Assembly (NCBI GenBank): GCA_022563275.1
Contig: JADFNR010000017.1
Location: forward strand, 1-37,686
Origin: Chloroflexota bacterium
GTDB lineage: Bacteria; Chloroflexota; Dehalococcoidia; UBA3495
Length of the DNA: 37,686 nt
Reading direction: 5' to 3'
The notes under the pieces are model-generated. The model was given only the letters and a program-made list of their open reading frames with translations, was not told the DNA's origin and made no database searches. How positions within the stretch are numbered: the first letter of the stretch is position 1; each line of letters opens with the position of its first letter. A program made the position numbers and the translations under genes. Below are positions 7,646-16,073 of the stretch, piece after piece.

Positions 7646-8446
7646 ATGTACGACTACAGCAGCTACGAAAAACTGATCATCGAGATCAAGGACGGCATCG
7701 CCCTGGTTACCATCAACCGTCCTGAGGTCTACAACGCGACCGACTTCAAATTGCACAACGAGCTCAGCTTGGTCTGGCTTGACCTGGGCAAGGACGACGC
7801 TGTCCGGGTGATAGTGATCACCGGCGCGGGCACGGCCTTCTCGGCCGGGGGCGATTTTGATCTGATCGAGAAATCCATCGGCAACGCCAAGATACTCGCC
7901 AAGACCATGGAAGAAGCCCGGGACATCGTCCACAACATGATCAACCTGGACAAGCCGGTCATCTCGGCCATCAATGGCGTGGCGGTGGGCGCGGGCTTGG
8001 CCGTGGCCCTGCTGGCCGACATCTCCATCGCGTCGGATAAAGCCCGGTTCACCGACGGCCACGTGCGGCTGGGGGTGGCCGCCGGAGACCACGCGGCGCT
8101 GATCTGGCCCATGCTCATCGGCATGGCCAAAGCCAAGTATTACCTCCTCACCTGCGAATTCCTTGATGGCACGGAGGCCGAACGTATCGGCCTGGTCAGC
8201 CAGGTGGTGCCCCATGAAGAACTGATGGACAAAGCCATGGACGTGGCCCGCCGGTTGGCCTCCGGGTCGCAGCAGGCGCTCCGCTACACCAAGCGGTCGT
8301 TGAACCAGTGGCTGCGCCAAGCCGAACACACCGCCTTCGACTACTCGTTGGCCCTGGAGATGCTGGGCTTCTTCGGAGAGGACGTTCAGGAAGGCCTCGA
8401 CTCGGTCAGAGAGCGGCGCGACCCCAAATTCCCTTCGGCGCAATAA
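7646..8446 (+). CDS. Enoyl-CoA hydratase/isomerase family protein
   Basis: 266 residues, standard crotonase length. The oxyanion-hole segments are visible: TAFSAGGDF near residue 70 and [12 protein letters not shown] near 115. The segment that carries the catalytic glutamates of true hydratases reads [16 protein letters not shown] instead of the usual LGxxPGxGGTQ, so the classic Glu pair is not evident. It may be an isomerase, hydrolase or ring-opening crotonase rather than a simple 2-enoyl-CoA hydratase. The C-terminal [26 protein letters not shown] is typical of the family. GAGG lies four bases before the ATG. The aldo/keto reductase gene follows after 19 bases. Confidence 0.87.
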   Translation: MYDYSSYEKLIIEIKDGIALVTINRPEVYNATDFKLHNELSLVWLDLGKDDAVRVIVITGAGTAFSAGGDFDLIEKSIGNAKILAKTMEEARDIVHNMINLDKPVISAINGVAVGAGLAVALLADISIASDKARFTDGHVRLGVAAGDHAALIWPMLIGMAKAKYYLLTCEFLDGTEAERIGLVSQVVPHEELMDKAMDVARRLASGSQQALRYTKRSLNQWLRQAEHTAFDYSLALEMLGFFGEDVQEGLDSVRERRDPKFPSAQ

Positions 8447-8465
8447 AAAATCACCAGAGAGATGC

Positions 8466-9473
8466 ATGGAATATAGAAAGTTTGGCAACACAGGCATAGA
8501 CGTGTCCGAGATTGGGTTCGGCTGCGGCGACGTGGGCGGACTCATGGTCCGGGGCGAGCCCGCCGACCAGGTGCGCGCCGTGGCCAGGGCCATGGAGTTG
8601 GGCATCAACTACTTCGACACCGCCTCCCGCTACGGCGGCGGCCAGTCTGAAACCAACCTTGGGCGGGTGCTGAAGGAGCTTTCCGCCGACGCCCTTTCAA
8701 ACCAGGTCTACGTCGGCACCAAGTACAGCCTGGGCGAGGCCGACCCCAACGACCTCAAAGCGGGCGTCATCCAGTCGGTGGAGGCCAGCCTGAAACGGCT
8801 GGGCCGGGAGCAGGTGGACCTGATTCAGCTCCACGACCGCATCAGTTCCCAGACCGACGTTAAGGTCCGTGCGATCACGGTATCCGATGTTCTGGGAGAG
8901 GTGCGTGAGGCCCTTGAGGTGCTCAAGTCCCAGGGCAAGGTCCGCTTCTATGGCATGACCGGAGTGGGGGAACCCAAGGGCATCCACGAAGTTGTCGCCT
9001 CGGGCATGGTGAGCACCGTGCAGACGGTATACAACCTGATCAACGCCAGCGCCGGAGCCGTGGCGCCTGCTGGGTTCGACATGCCCGACTATGACCGTCT
9101 GATCGACCTGGCGGCGGAGAAGCAGGTTGGCGTCATCGTGATCCGGGTGTTGGCGGCGGGCGCCCTCACCGGAACATCGGTCCGCCACCCCGTCGCCGTG
9201 CCAACCGTCGCGCCCATCGGTTCCGGGAGAGATTTCCAGCAAGACGAGTCCAGGGCCCAAGAATTCGCCTTTCTGGTGGATGAGGGATTCGCCGGTGACA
9301 TGCCCGAGGCGTCCATCCGGTTCGCCCTGAGCAACCCAGGTGTTTCAACCGTGCTGGTGGGCTATTCCGACCTGGACCACCTGGAAAAGTCGGTGCGGTA
9401 CGCGGCCAAAGGCCCGCTGCCTGCCGAGGCCCTGGCCCGTCTGCCTCAAGCCTGGGCTACCTTTGTGAGTTAA
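8466..9473 (+). CDS. Aldo/keto reductase
   Basis: 335 residues with the (beta/alpha)8 AKR catalytic tetrad: Asp and Tyr in NYFDTASRYGGGQSE, Lys in VGTKYSL and His in LIQLHDR. The family reduces aldehydes or ketones with NAD(P)H, and the C-terminal VSTVLVGYSDLDHLEKSV matches the cofactor-binding end of the barrel. The N-terminal MEYRKFGNTGIDVSEIGFG is typical of the group containing L-galactose dehydrogenase-like and pyridoxal reductase-like enzymes. It lies 19 bases after the crotonase-family gene and 46 before the M24 peptidase gene on the same strand. The ribosome binding site is weak, so coupling to the upstream gene is likely. The substrate is unknown. Confidence 0.88.
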   Translation: MEYRKFGNTGIDVSEIGFGCGDVGGLMVRGEPADQVRAVARAMELGINYFDTASRYGGGQSETNLGRVLKELSADALSNQVYVGTKYSLGEADPNDLKAGVIQSVEASLKRLGREQVDLIQLHDRISSQTDVKVRAITVSDVLGEVREALEVLKSQGKVRFYGMTGVGEPKGIHEVVASGMVSTVQTVYNLINASAGAVAPAGFDMPDYDRLIDLAAEKQVGVIVIRVLAAGALTGTSVRHPVAVPTVAPIGSGRDFQQDESRAQEFAFLVDEGFAGDMPEASIRFALSNPGVSTVLVGYSDLDHLEKSVRYAAKGPLPAEALARLPQAWATFVS

Positions 9474-9519
9474 CCGTGCCCCAACGGCCGTGCCCGAAAA
9501 TGGAGAAACCTACAAAACC

Positions 9520-10638
9520 ATGAACGAGATACTCGGCAACCTGGACAGCCTGCGCAGCGCGATGGACGATAGCGAGTTCGACGCCATCATCGCCATGTCC
9601 CCGGAGAATGTGCCCTACACATCCGGGGTTGGAATCTGGTCCCAGAAGGTGATCCGCGACCGGCTGGCCCTGGTCGTCTGGCCCAGGGAGGGCGAACCGA
9701 CGCTGATCGTGGCCACCAACGAGGAGGGCTACGTCCGGGAGAAGACCTGGATATCTGACGTGCGCGCCTACACCCAGCATCAGGACTCGCCCATCAAGCT
9801 GCTGTCGGATGTGCTCCAAGAGAAAGGACTGGGCGCGGGACGGATCGGCTTCGAGCCCGCCTACCTGACCACCGACTACTATCTGGAACTCCTGGAAACC
9901 ATGCCCGAGGCCAGATTCGATTCCTGCGAGCCCTTGCTCCAAGGTGTGCGGATGATCAAGACCCCGGCCGAGATCGACCTGCTGTGCCGGGCGGCCACCT
10001 CAACCGAGCGGGCCCTCATGGCCACCTACTCCACCGCCCGGCCGGGCGAGAAGGAACGGGACCTGGTGGCCCGGTTGGGCGCCAATATCCTGCAGTCCGG
10101 GGCCGATTTGCCGTCCTTCCTGTTCTTCACCGTGGGTCCCAATTCCGGTTACGCCCATCCCGACCCCACCGACATCGAACTCCAGCCCAACGACATCCTG
10201 AAAGCGGACTGTGGCGGCTGGTTCTCAGGGTATTTCTCGGATATCGGCCGGACGGTGGTGGTGGGCAAGGCCAGCGATGAACAGCACTCCATCTACAACC
10301 GTCTGGCGGAGGTGCACCGGAAGACCATCGCCACCATGCTTCCGGGCGTGCCGGCCTCCGAGGTTTTTCGGCAGAACGTAGAGTTTTACAAAGAGGTGGA
10401 CATCGAGTTCAATCTGCCCTTCGCCGGGCACGGCCTGGGCCTCTACATCCACGAGAAGCCCATGCTGGCCGCCATGGACGACACACCCCTCGCCCCCAAC
10501 ATGGTATTCGCCGTTGAAACCAGGGTGCGCTGGCCCGGCGTCCAGGGGTTCCATATAGAAGACCTTGTGGTGATCCGCGACGACGGCCCCGAGATAATCA
10601 CCAAATTCATGGACACCAGCCGGTTGCTGGAGTTGTAG
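9520..10638 (+). CDS. M24-family metallopeptidase (Xaa-Pro dipeptidase-like)
   Basis: The pita-bread fold C-terminal domain keeps all five dinuclear-metal ligands: Asp in KADCGG, Asp in SDIGRT, His in GHGLGLY, Glu in AVETRV and Glu in HIEDLV. The N-terminal creatinase-like domain fills the first 150 residues. Such proteins cleave Xaa-Pro dipeptides, and some members act on creatine, DMSP or other small amidic compounds. The chosen ATG at 9520 has GGAG at a long spacing; a GTG at 9490 would add ten residues but has no binding site. It is the last gene of a plus-strand run and is followed by a REP palindrome that could end or protect the transcript. Confidence 0.87.
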   Translation: MNEILGNLDSLRSAMDDSEFDAIIAMSPENVPYTSGVGIWSQKVIRDRLALVVWPREGEPTLIVATNEEGYVREKTWISDVRAYTQHQDSPIKLLSDVLQEKGLGAGRIGFEPAYLTTDYYLELLETMPEARFDSCEPLLQGVRMIKTPAEIDLLCRAATSTERALMATYSTARPGEKERDLVARLGANILQSGADLPSFLFFTVGPNSGYAHPDPTDIELQPNDILKADCGGWFSGYFSDIGRTVVVGKASDEQHSIYNRLAEVHRKTIATMLPGVPASEVFRQNVEFYKEVDIEFNLPFAGHGLGLYIHEKPMLAAMDDTPLAPNMVFAVETRVRWPGVQGFHIEDLVVIRDDGPEIITKFMDTSRLLEL

Positions 10639-10678
10639 GCAGGCGGGCCGCAATTGGCAATATATCGGTCGCGAAATG

Positions 10679-10709
10679 CGTAGGGGCACGGCATTGCCGT
10701 GCCCCTACG
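10679..10709. repeat. RAYT-linked REP palindrome, copy 1
   Basis: Arms CGTAGGGGCACGGCA and TGCCGTGCCCCTACG form a perfect 15-bp palindrome around one T. The stop codon of the adjacent transposase gene (TAG, minus strand, 10707-10705) lies within the right arm. The same core recurs at 11336-11380 and 19047-19081. Confidence 0.9.
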
Positions 10710-11358
10710 GCGGTGAGGACGATTTCATCACCGCCGGATTCTCCGGGTCCTTCGACCACTTTGCCAGGTTCTCCAAAATGTACTTCCGAACGTCGTCTCG
10801 ATCGCATTCGGAGCGGATAACGCGTTCATAATAATTACGTTGCCAGACCGGCCGAATGGTACCGAGTCGTTCATCCGCGAATCGGCGCGAAACCGCAGAT
10901 TTAAATGAACGGATGATTGTCGGAATTGACCCCCTCACAGGCTTCCCGAATGCCTCGGTTCGCACCGTTACCTCAAGGTTGTTTGTCTCTCCTTCATGCG
11001 AGTCAATGATTTGTAATATGCCGTGCGAATGGTTCGGCATCAGCACGAATGCATCCAGTTTGACGAAAGGGAAATGGACAGGAATCAAGCCCCAGCACTC
11101 AATCACCAATTCGCCAAGTCGGCTTGGCCTGAACGACTGTTTTTCGATGTTGACTTCACCGAAAACACATTCGCGTCCCGCTGTGCAGATAGTAACGAAA
11201 TAGGCGCCTGGCTGAGAGTAGTCGTAACCTGGCAGCCGGATGGAACGCCGAGAATGAATATCTGAGTTGTATTGAAGAGAGCAATCCACGGAGTCGATTG
11301 TCTCGTGGATTGGCAGCCATTTGCACCCAGCAAATGTCACGGCGTAGGGGCACGGCAT
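10705..11358 (-). CDS. REP-associated tyrosine transposase (RAYT, Y1_Tnp)
   Basis: Up to 217 residues. Recognisable similarity starts near residue 35 (HSRRSIRLPGYDYSQPGAYF). The single-strand nuclease motifs are intact: the HUH-type pair in MPNHSHGI and the nucleophile region WQRNYYERVIR. RAYTs are domesticated IS200/IS605-like enzymes that cut and mobilise REP palindromes. The open frame starts at an ATG in the centre of one palindrome (11336-11380) and stops at a TAG in another (10679-10709), so gene and repeats form one unit. A GTG at 11289 is a likelier true start by homology length. The gene may be active, because no frameshift or missing catalytic residue is seen. Confidence 0.88.
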   Translation of the reverse strand: MPCPYAVTFAGCKWLPIHETIDSVDCSLQYNSDIHSRRSIRLPGYDYSQPGAYFVTICTAGRECVFGEVNIEKQSFRPSRLGELVIECWGLIPVHFPFVKLDAFVLMPNHSHGILQIIDSHEGETNNLEVTVRTEAFGKPVRGSIPTIIRSFKSAVSRRFADERLGTIRPVWQRNYYERVIRSECDRDDVRKYILENLAKWSKDPENPAVMKSSSPP

Positions 11359-11380
11359 TGCCGTGCCCCTACGCCGTGAC
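11336..11380. repeat. RAYT-linked REP palindrome, copy 2 (extended arms)
   Basis: The 31-bp core of copy 1 is extended on both sides by GTCACGG and CCGTGAC, giving 22-bp perfect arms around a single T. It bounds the 5' side of the transposase gene, whose longest open frame begins at the CAT in the palindrome centre. Confidence 0.9.
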
Positions 11381-11411
11381 AGGCCCTCTCCCTCTCCCTT
11401 TCCCGCTTCCC

Positions 11412-11915
11412 CTACGGCCGGATCAACAACACCGCCAAAACCAGAATCGTCATCGCCGCCAGCAGGTTCACCCCGGCCGTCATGCGGAGGACTTTGCGGC
11501 CCAGGCTTTGGGGTAGGACCTGGCCAGAGGCGCGGGCCTGGTCTAACCGTTCCAATATCTTGGGCCCCAGCCAGAAATCGTGGACCAGACTCAGCGCCAC
11601 CACCATTAGGAACAACAGGCTCTTGGCCCGCAGGATGTACATGAAACGGCCATCATCGGTGAAGAATACCCCAGGCCGGATGCCCCAATGCTCCCAGGCC
11701 AGGTAAGCGCCGCTCAGGCCCAGCAGGACCATGGCCGTCCACGCCACCGGCAGGAAGCGTTCGGCGGCATCCCGCAGCATGGTCATCCCCTCTCCCGCGC
11801 CCCCGGACCGCATGGCCTTCCGGGCTACGGGAAGCATGACCATCATCAGGAACAGCATTCCCCCCAGCCAGACCACCGCCGAGACCACATGCACCACCAC
11901 TGCCGCTTGGTACAT
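11412..11915 (-). CDS. CopD-like/DUF4149-like integral membrane protein
   Basis: 167 residues with about four hydrophobic helices: near 4-28, 55-72, 93-113 and 146-165. Histidines sit in or near helices (VVHVVSAVVWLGGM at the start and LSLVHDFWLGP after the third helix), as in CopD-type and related small membrane proteins where they may bind haem or copper. The function is not known. The start is ATG at 11915, two bases after the stop of the SDR gene, so the pair is probably one operon. Alternative names in the same superfamily (DUF2269, DUF2214) cannot be excluded. Confidence 0.75.
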   Translation of the reverse strand: MYQAAVVVHVVSAVVWLGGMLFLMMVMLPVARKAMRSGGAGEGMTMLRDAAERFLPVAWTAMVLLGLSGAYLAWEHWGIRPGVFFTDDGRFMYILRAKSLLFLMVVALSLVHDFWLGPKILERLDQARASGQVLPQSLGRKVLRMTAGVNLLAAMTILVLAVLLIRP

Positions 11916-11917
11916 GG

Positions 11918-12685
11918 CTATTGGGCCACGTAGCCGCCGTCCACCGGCATGTTATGTCCGGTGACGAAGGATGCAGCGTCCGAGGACAGCCAGATGACCG
12001 CCGCGGCTATCTCCGACGGTTCTCCCAACCGGCCGATGGGGTGCCGCGACGCCACCCGCTCTTCGAACCCCTCGTTCTCGACGAAGATGCCCTGGACCAT
12101 GGGCGTCTGGATATAGCCGGGACAAACGGCGTTCACCCGTATCCCGGACTTGGCGTACTCCAGGGCCGCCGCCTTGGTCAATCCGGTGACGCCGTGCTTG
12201 GCGGCGATGTAGGCCACGGTCCCAGTTATGGCCACCAGCCCGGCGACGGACGCCGTGTTCACGATGGCCCCGCCGCCCTGTTTCAGCATCTGGGGAATCT
12301 CGGCCTTCATGCAGAGCCACACGCCCTTCAGGTTGATGCCGACCACCCTGTCCCAGTCCTCCTCCAGGTAGTCGGCGGTGAGACGGCGGTCCGTCCCCCC
12401 CGAGATGCCGGCGTTATTGAATGCGCAGTCCAGGCTGCCGAAGGCCTCCACCGCCTGGGCCACCATGGCCTGGGTGTCCTCGGGCTTGGCGACGTCGGCG
12501 TGGACCAGGATGGCCTCGCCCCCGGCTTCTTTGATCAATTGCACTGTCTCCTCGCCACCCTCCACGTTCACATCGGCCACCACCACCCGCGCCCCCTCCT
12601 GGGCGTAGGCCAGAGAGGTGGCCCGGCCGATGCCGGACCCTCCCCCGGTGACCAGGGCCGTCTTGCCGTCCAGATTTGCACCCAT
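11918..12685 (-). CDS. Short-chain dehydrogenase/reductase (SDR)
   Basis: 255 residues from ATG 12685, with AGGAG seven bases upstream; the longer open frame upstream has no binding site. It is a classical SDR: TGGGSGIG at 13-20 for NAD(P), NNAG in the mid-sheet, catalytic Ser in VNTASVAG and YIAAK for the Tyr/Lys pair. VVVADV after beta-2 has an acidic residue, which favours NAD(H). The C-terminal SFVTGHNMPVDGGYVAQ closes the family fold. It oxidises or reduces a secondary alcohol or ketone whose identity is unknown. A good promoter lies at 12728-12755. The gene is followed directly by the small membrane protein gene. Confidence 0.9.
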   Translation of the reverse strand: MGANLDGKTALVTGGGSGIGRATSLAYAQEGARVVVADVNVEGGEETVQLIKEAGGEAILVHADVAKPEDTQAMVAQAVEAFGSLDCAFNNAGISGGTDRRLTADYLEEDWDRVVGINLKGVWLCMKAEIPQMLKQGGGAIVNTASVAGLVAITGTVAYIAAKHGVTGLTKAAALEYAKSGIRVNAVCPGYIQTPMVQGIFVENEGFEERVASRHPIGRLGEPSEIAAAVIWLSSDAASFVTGHNMPVDGGYVAQ

Positions 12686-12727
12686 GTGTTTTCTCCTCGC
12701 GCCCCGAACTCTGTTTAACCTGCCGGA

Positions 12728-12755
12728 ATTATACCCATGCCACTTGGCTTGGCAA
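12728..12755 (-). promoter_or_regulatory. Sigma70-type promoter for the SDR gene
   Basis: On the minus strand TTGCCA (12755-12750) is followed after 16 bases by TATAAT (12733-12728). This would start transcription about 36 bases before the ATG at 12685, leaving room for the AGGAG site. Confidence 0.6.
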
Positions 12756-12818
12756 CCTTTCCCACGCCCAGCGCAGCGTGTAGAATAGCCCGGCATCAAT
12801 CATCACTGGGAAGGGCTT

Positions 12819-14480
12819 ATGAAAGACATCCCCACCAACATGCCGGATTACGAGTGGGCCTACCAGAACGAACGGCTGGAGGTGCCCGAGTACTTCAACT
12901 TTGGGTTCGACGTGGTGGACAAGTGGGCCGAAGACCGCACCAAGCTGGCGCTGCTCTCGGTGGATTCCAGCGGGGAGAACGTCCAGCACCATACTTTTTG
13001 GGACCTGAAGGTACTGTCCAACAAGTACGCCAACTCCCTTCGCGGCCGGGGCATCAAGAAGGGCGACCGGGTGTTCGTGATGCTGCCCCGGATCCCCGAG
13101 TGGTACGTGGTCATGCTGGCTCTCATGAAACTGGGCGCCCTGCCGATGCCCGGCACCACGCTGCTAACGCCCAAGGACATCGAGTACCGGATCAACACCG
13201 CCGAGGCCGTGATGGCCATCACCGACGATGAGAACGCCGCCAAATTCGATGAAGCGGCCGGCGGTTGTCCGACACTAAAACACATGGTGGTGGTGAAGGG
13301 GGAAAGACGAGGCTGGCTGTCCTACGAACAGGAGATGGCTGGGGCCTCGCCGGTCTTGGAAAACGTCGAGCCCACCCGCAGCGACGACCCGTTGCTGATC
13401 TATTTCACCTCAGGCACGGTGGGGAATCCCAAGATGGTGCTCCACACCCAGGCTTCCTGCGCCATCGGCCACGTGATCTCCGCCAAGTACTGGCACGACC
13501 TGACCGCCACCGACCTGATGTGGACCCTTTCCGACACCGGATGGGCCAAGGCCGCCTACGGCAAGCTGTTCGGCCAATGGACCCTGGGCGCGGCGGTGAT
13601 GCAACACGACGCCCGGGGCCGCTTCGATGCCGCGCTGACGATGAGTTTGCTGGAGAAGCACGGCGTGACTGGGTTCTGCGCCCCTCCCACCGCCTACCGT
13701 ATGCTGGTGCTGGAGGACCTGAGCAAGTACAACCTGGACAACCTCCGCCACTGCACCGGAGCGGGGGAGCCGCTGAACCCAGAGGTTATGAAACAGTGGG
13801 AGGACGGCACCGGCCTGGTGATCTATGACGGCTATGGCCAGACCGAGACCGTGATCTTGGTGGCCAACTTCCGCTGCAACGAAGTCCGCCCCGGCTCCAT
13901 GGGCAAACCCGCGCCCGGTTTCACCATCGCAGTGGTGGACGAGCAGGGCAACGAGGCGCCGGCCGGGGAAGAGGGCCAGATCGCGGTCAAGGTCAAGCCC
14001 GAACGCCCCGTGGGGCTGTTCCGGGAATACTGGAAGGACCAGGAGGCCATGGACCGGTCTTTCGTGGGCGATTGGTACCTGACCGGCGACAAGGCCTACA
14101 AAGACGAGGACGGCTATTACTGGTTCGTGGGCCGCGCCGACGACGTGATCATCTCCGCGGGCTACCGCATTGGCCCCTTCGAGGTGGAGAGCGCGTTGAT
14201 CGAGCACCCAGCGGTGGCCGAGTCGGCCGTGGTGGCCAGTCCCGACCCGGTGCGGGGCGACATCGTGAAAGCCTTTGTGATCCTCGCCCCCGGCTATGTG
14301 GCCTCCGACGAGTTGGTGGTCAGTTTGCAAGACCATGTCAAGAACACCACCGCTCCCTACAAATACCCCCGGGCCGTGGAGTTCGTCACAGAGCTACCCA
14401 AGACCGTCAGCGGCAAGATACGCCGGGTGGAGTTGCGCGAAGGCGAATTGGCCCGCGCCCGTCAGGAATCGACGGATTAG
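12819..14480 (+). CDS. AMP-forming acyl-CoA synthetase (medium-chain type)
   Basis: 553 residues, typical of the ANL superfamily. It activates a carboxylic acid with ATP and joins it to CoA. Core motifs in order: phosphate loop YFTSGTVGNPKMV near 195-207 (Thr to Val variant of SGTTG), DGYGQTE near 336, YLTGD near 425, the hinge region GRADDVIISAGYRIGP, and PKTVSGKIRR near the end with the catalytic Lys. The long DLMWTLSDTGWAKAAYGKL segment is typical of the medium-chain/benzoate-activating branch rather than acetyl-CoA synthetase. The SDR and membrane genes lie divergently upstream. It could supply CoA thioesters to the CoA-transferase and crotonase genes of this window. Confidence 0.9.
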   Translation: MKDIPTNMPDYEWAYQNERLEVPEYFNFGFDVVDKWAEDRTKLALLSVDSSGENVQHHTFWDLKVLSNKYANSLRGRGIKKGDRVFVMLPRIPEWYVVMLALMKLGALPMPGTTLLTPKDIEYRINTAEAVMAITDDENAAKFDEAAGGCPTLKHMVVVKGERRGWLSYEQEMAGASPVLENVEPTRSDDPLLIYFTSGTVGNPKMVLHTQASCAIGHVISAKYWHDLTATDLMWTLSDTGWAKAAYGKLFGQWTLGAAVMQHDARGRFDAALTMSLLEKHGVTGFCAPPTAYRMLVLEDLSKYNLDNLRHCTGAGEPLNPEVMKQWEDGTGLVIYDGYGQTETVILVANFRCNEVRPGSMGKPAPGFTIAVVDEQGNEAPAGEEGQIAVKVKPERPVGLFREYWKDQEAMDRSFVGDWYLTGDKAYKDEDGYYWFVGRADDVIISAGYRIGPFEVESALIEHPAVAESAVVASPDPVRGDIVKAFVILAPGYVASDELVVSLQDHVKNTTAPYKYPRAVEFVTELPKTVSGKIRRVELREGELARARQESTD

Positions 14481-14494
14481 ATATCTGCGGAGGA

Positions 14495-14568
14495 AAATCC
14501 CCCTAACCCCCTTTACGAAAGGGGGGATGTAGGTCTCCCCCTTTGCAAAGGGGGACTAAGGGGGATTT
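14495..14568. repeat. MITE-like palindromic element with 10-bp terminal inverted repeats
   Basis: The ends AAATCCCCCT and AGGGGGATTT are perfect inverted repeats. Inside are two further hairpins: CCCCCTTTACGAAAGGGGG and, ten bases on, CCCCCTTTGCAAAGGGGG. This CCCCCTTT/AAAGGGGG design is a known style of short intergenic element in several phyla. It lies between the acyl-CoA synthetase and TenA genes; no transposase is present. Confidence 0.65.
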
Positions 14569-14603
14569 AGTCCCCCGCTGAATCACAAGTTACCGGATAG
14601 ACC

Positions 14604-15257
14604 ATGCCCAGTTTCAGCGAACAACTCAAAAACGAGGCCGAGCCGATCTGGCGGCGTATCTTCGATCACCCTTTTCTCAAAGAGATCAAGGAGGGAACGC
14701 TGCCCCTAGATACCTTCCGTTACTACCTGGCCCAAGACTACCTTTACTTGGAGGGATTCGGGCGGACCGTCGCCATGGCCCTGGCAAAAGCGCCCGACTC
14801 CCAGACCCTGCAAGACCTGGCCCACCGTGTCATGACACCGGTGGAACGACCCCTGCACCATAAGCTGCTGGCCGCGGCCGGCCTTACCATATCCGATGCT
14901 GAGAATGCGGTGCGCTCGCCGGTCAATACCGCCTACGTTGACCACATGTTGCAGACGGCGTCGCGGCACGGCCTTGGCCCCACCGCCGCCGCCCTGCTGC
15001 CCTGTCCCTGGACCTACCACCTAATGAAAGACGAGGTGGGCCAGTCGGAGCACCCGCTATACGGGCAATGGACCCGCTTCTACGTGGAGGGGTTCTTGGA
15101 GGACAGCGTGGAGGCCTGGCGCGGGTTCGTTGACCAGATGGCCGACGACGCAAGTCCGGCGGAGTTGGAGGCCATGCGCCAAGCCTTCATGACCAGCAGC
15201 CGCTATGAATATATGTTCTGGGAAGCCGCGTATACCCGCCAGCAATGGCCGGTTTAA
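14604..15257 (+). CDS. tenA: TenA-family aminopyrimidine aminohydrolase/thiaminase II
   Basis: 217 residues, usual TenA length. The active-site set of the cysteine-type (TenA_C) group is present: Asp45 in LAQDYLYLEGF, Cys134 in ALLPCPWTY and Glu202 in SSRYEYMFWEAAY. The enzyme hydrolyses aminomethyl-pyrimidines from degraded thiamine to the hydroxymethyl form so that the pyrimidine can be salvaged. No other thiamine gene and no TPP riboswitch is visible upstream, so it stands alone. The start ATG has only a weak binding site. The gene follows the palindromic element at 14495-14568 and precedes the hemerythrin-like gene by 44 bases. Confidence 0.9.
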   Translation: MPSFSEQLKNEAEPIWRRIFDHPFLKEIKEGTLPLDTFRYYLAQDYLYLEGFGRTVAMALAKAPDSQTLQDLAHRVMTPVERPLHHKLLAAAGLTISDAENAVRSPVNTAYVDHMLQTASRHGLGPTAAALLPCPWTYHLMKDEVGQSEHPLYGQWTRFYVEGFLEDSVEAWRGFVDQMADDASPAELEAMRQAFMTSSRYEYMFWEAAYTRQQWPV

Positions 15258-15301
15258 CGCTTAACGATAGTCTGGCCCAACAACGCTGCTGAGGAGCCCC
15301 A

Positions 15302-15967
15302 ATGACAACCCAAAGATACGCGACCTACCGTCCCATCCACAAAGCGATACGTCACGTCCTGTTCGACACGTCACAAAAAGTAGGCCTCGCAGACTTTGGC
15401 GACGATGCCGATGTCAGCGAAACCCTGGAAGCGGTGGACCAAATGATTTCGATGCTCCACGACCATCGGGAGAATGAGGACAAATACGTCCACCCGCAAG
15501 CGGAGGCCAGGATTCCGGGTATCACCGCCAAGTTCGTCGATGACCATAAAGAAGATATACGGCTATCCAGCGAAGTGGAGGGAATAGCCGGGCAGGTCCG
15601 GAGTGCAAGTGGGGCCGAGCGCGCCGCCCTGGGCATCAAACTGCACGAGAGACTGAACGACTACATCGGTATCTACCTCGGGCACCTGTACCGGGAGGAG
15701 ACGACGATGCAGCAGGCTTTGTGGGACAGATTCACCGACGAGGAACTTTTGGCCATCGACATGGAGATCGTGGCCAACGTGCCTCCGCCGATGATGGCGG
15801 TCTATCTGCCGGTGATGTGTTCCACCTATAGCGCCGCGGAGATAACGCCCATCCTGGCTGGGATCAAAGCAAACGCGCCGGCCGAATTCGCCCAATTCGC
15901 CATGAAAACGGCGGAAGATAACCTGCCGCCGCGTTCCTGGGCGAAAGTGAAAGCCAGCCTCGGCTAG
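15302..15967 (+). CDS. Hemerythrin-like HHE-domain protein
   Basis: 221 residues. The spacing of histidines and acids fits the four-helix hemerythrin fold: His13 and His17, His53 with Glu57 (LHDHRENED), His82 (DDHKED) and His128 with Glu132 (LGHLYREE). The domain holds a di-iron centre that binds oxygen or nitric oxide. The last 70 residues (from about 150) form a helical extension with two prolines, not part of the core. GGAG five bases before the ATG supports the start. The neighbours do not fix its role; storage or sensing of oxygen or NO is possible. Confidence 0.75.
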   Translation: MTTQRYATYRPIHKAIRHVLFDTSQKVGLADFGDDADVSETLEAVDQMISMLHDHRENEDKYVHPQAEARIPGITAKFVDDHKEDIRLSSEVEGIAGQVRSASGAERAALGIKLHERLNDYIGIYLGHLYREETTMQQALWDRFTDEELLAIDMEIVANVPPPMMAVYLPVMCSTYSAAEITPILAGIKANAPAEFAQFAMKTAEDNLPPRSWAKVKASLG

Positions 15968-16073
15968 CCCGTCTTTTTGAACGGTTCATCAGGCGCCATA
16001 CCACGGCGGGCTCAACAAAGGGCCCGCCGCGGAATTCTGGGAAGGAGCGGCGGCCTGGTGACCTGGCCGTCCG

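Noticed and set aside
10679..10709. Palindrome read as a simple terminator of the M24 peptidase gene
   Set aside because: It has no T-tract and identical copies occur at two other sites linked to the RAYT, so it is a repeat first; a side role in ending transcripts remains possible.
14481..14603. TPP riboswitch before tenA
   Set aside because: The spacer is filled by the palindromic element; no conserved TPP aptamer sequence (such as CUGAGA) is present.
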